Source: an uncultured Collinsella sp.
GTDB taxonomy: Bacteria > Actinomycetota > Coriobacteriia > Coriobacteriales > Coriobacteriaceae
Reading direction: 5' to 3'
NCBI GenBank assembly: GCA_902491915.1
Contig: CABUJL010000034.1
Span: forward strand, 1 to 14,931
Length of the DNA stretch: 14,931 nt
Below are positions 13,799 to 14,931 of the stretch, piece by piece. Under the pieces are notes generated by a model that was not told the DNA's origin, did no database searches, and saw only the letters and a list, made by a program, of their open reading frames with translations. The position numbers were made by a program, and so were the translations under genes. Numbering within the stretch: position 1 is the stretch's first letter; the number at the start of each line of letters is the position of its first letter.

Positions 13799-13896
13799 AA
13801 AGGTATTTTTTTAGGTCATTAAGTATTAATACGTAGTGAAATGACAAGTTGTCAATTGAAACGAATTTCACTCTATTAAACGAAGGGATATTAGAT
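13799..13896 (+). promoter_or_regulatory. Intergenic region with two perfect palindromes before the second identical SIS gene
   Basis: Two perfect palindromes lie here: GTATTAATAC (13823-13832) and TGACAAGTTGTCA (13842-13854), the first also enclosed by GTCATT (13815-13820)/AATGAC (13840-13845). A possible weak promoter is TTGTCA (13849-13854) with TATTAA (13874-13879) at a long 19-bp spacing. GAAGGGA (13882-13888) is the likely ribosome binding site for the ATG at 13897. None of this matches the leader of copy 1, so the two copies are probably controlled differently. Confidence 0.4.
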
Positions 13897-14931
13897 ATGT
13901 TCAATTTCGATGAGCCTCGTTACGAGAAGGTTGTGAGCGATGCCCTCGCTCTCCGTCCTCAGATTGAGGCTGCCGTGGACAAGGTCTGCGAGCAGGGCTA
14001 TTCCAACATCTTCTTCATCGGCTGCGGCGGCACCTGGGCCCACACGCTCCCGATGAAGTACTGGGTCGAGACCACCACGGCCGACGTCGACGTCCACTGC
14101 GAGATCGCCGCCGAGTTCCTCGCGTTCCCGCCCAAGGCCTTCAACAAGGACTCGGTCTGCGTCTTCTCCACCCGCACCGGCACCACCCCCGAGATCATCG
14201 AGGCCGCCAAGTTCTGCCAGGAGCAGGGCGCCCGCACGCTGATGTACGTCTCCAACGACAACACCCCGGCCACCGAGTACGCCGACTACAAGTTCTTCAG
14301 CTTCGCCGAGGACGACGTCCTGTGCGAGGCCATCTACACCTACCAGATCACGCTGGTCGCCCGCTTCCTCAAGAACGCCGGCGCCTTCCCCAAGTACGAC
14401 ACCTTCATGGAGGAGTTCGGCAACATCGCCCCGTACCTCATCAAGGCCAAGGACGCCCAGGACGAGCGCTGCGCCGCCATGGCCGAGGACTTCAAGGACA
14501 CCGACTACCACATGGTGATCGGCTCCGGCATGCTCTGGGGCGAGGCCTACGACTACGCCATGTGCATCCTCGAGGAGATGCAGTGGATCAAGACCAAGTC
14601 CATCCACGCCGCCGAGTTCTTCCACGGCACCATCGAGCTGTGCGAGGAGGGCACGAGCCTCATCATGCTCTACGGCGAGGACGACACCCGCAAGCTCATG
14701 GACCGCGTGGACAACTTCACCCACATGCTCGCCGACGAGAAGGGCGTCCATGTCCGCGTGAACAAGTTCGACACCGCCGAGGTCGAGCTGCCGTTCAGCG
14801 ACCCCGAGTTCCGCAAGATCGTCTCCCCGATGGTCACCTACACCATCACCGAGCGCCTGAGCTGCCATCTCGAGCACGTCCGCAACCACCCGCTCACCAC
14901 GCGTCGCTACTACCACCAGATGAACTACTAA
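13897..14931 (+). CDS. FrlB/GfrF-like SIS-domain Amadori-phosphate deglycase, copy 2
   Basis: This is the last gene of the PTS operon and encodes the same 344-residue SIS deglycase as 6192-7226, with Glu227 and His243 as predicted catalytic pair. I saw no base difference between the two copies. The ATG at 13897 is chosen to match copy 1; an in-frame TTG at 13849 would add 16 unrelated residues. It has the same extreme C/G-ending codon use, contrasting with the kinase and PTS genes just upstream, as if inserted or homogenised from outside the operon. The window ends at its stop codon, so downstream context and the right limit of the duplication are unseen. Confidence 0.88.
   Translation: MFNFDEPRYEKVVSDALALRPQIEAAVDKVCEQGYSNIFFIGCGGTWAHTLPMKYWVETTTADVDVHCEIAAEFLAFPPKAFNKDSVCVFSTRTGTTPEIIEAAKFCQEQGARTLMYVSNDNTPATEYADYKFFSFAEDDVLCEAIYTYQITLVARFLKNAGAFPKYDTFMEEFGNIAPYLIKAKDAQDERCAAMAEDFKDTDYHMVIGSGMLWGEAYDYAMCILEEMQWIKTKSIHAAEFFHGTIELCEEGTSLIMLYGEDDTRKLMDRVDNFTHMLADEKGVHVRVNKFDTAEVELPFSDPEFRKIVSPMVTYTITERLSCHLEHVRNHPLTTRRYYHQMNY
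13897..14931 (+). repeat. Long direct repeat, right copy (1035 bp or more)
   Basis: This is the partner of 6192-7226 in the same orientation. The left edge coincides with the start codon; the right edge cannot be set because the window stops at the TAA. Confidence 0.9.

Noticed and set aside
13849..13896. Upstream TTG start for the second identical SIS gene
   Set aside because: The added 16 residues are absent from copy 1, whose ATG aligns with 13897, and GAAGGGA precedes that ATG.
1..14931. CRISPR array, tRNA, rRNA or transposase gene
   Set aside because: I looked for regularly spaced repeats, cloverleaf-like segments and transposase motifs and saw none; the only long repeat is the pair of SIS genes.

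Overview
The window looks like chromosomal DNA of a gut coriobacterium, most likely Collinsella or a close relative. This is inferred from GC-rich housekeeping genes with strong C/G-ending codon bias (metA, a 5-formyl-THF cyclo-ligase, a very large M16C peptidase), an AT-richer sugar-uptake island beside them, and actinobacterial protein flavour. Use of the Amadori product fructoselysine has been reported for human-gut Collinsella (from memory). The genus was not tested by any search.

Left part, 1-5340. The window opens inside metA (+ strand, 3' two thirds). On the minus strand follow a 5-formyltetrahydrofolate cyclo-ligase, a hicA-hicB toxin-antitoxin pair and an insulinase-like M16C peptidase. 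The non-coding stretches among them hold several strong inverted repeats: a hairpin after hicB, a palindrome over the hicAB -10 box, two tandem LexA-box-like 17-mers, a 26-bp-arm palindromic element, and an intrinsic terminator for the peptidase. Positions 5341-6113 show no convincing gene.

Right part, 6114-14931, is a coherent Amadori-compound (fructoselysine/glucoselysine type) catabolic locus, all on the + strand. It has three apparent transcription units: (i) a stand-alone FrlB-like SIS deglycase gene with its own promoter; (ii) two adjacent GntR/UTRA regulators ending at a clear terminator; (iii) a mannose-family PTS operon EIIA-EIIB-EIIC-EIID, followed by a second, divergent SIS deglycase, an FrlD-like PfkB kinase, and a further SIS gene that appears identical in DNA to the first one. 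The likely pathway is uptake and C6 phosphorylation of the glycated amino acid by the PTS, with additional or alternative phosphorylation by the kinase, then cleavage by the SIS deglycases to a hexose 6-phosphate plus the amino acid.

Regulation. The palindrome ATAACGTTAT, or a one-mismatch form of it, occurs in the leader or promoter of each of the three units. This makes one or both GntR proteins the likely regulators of the set.

Most noteworthy: the two apparently identical 1035-bp deglycase genes in direct orientation flank the whole regulator/PTS/kinase cassette; a kinase sits in a PTS operon whose transporter should already phosphorylate the substrate; the palindromic operator set; and LexA-like boxes upstream of hicAB.
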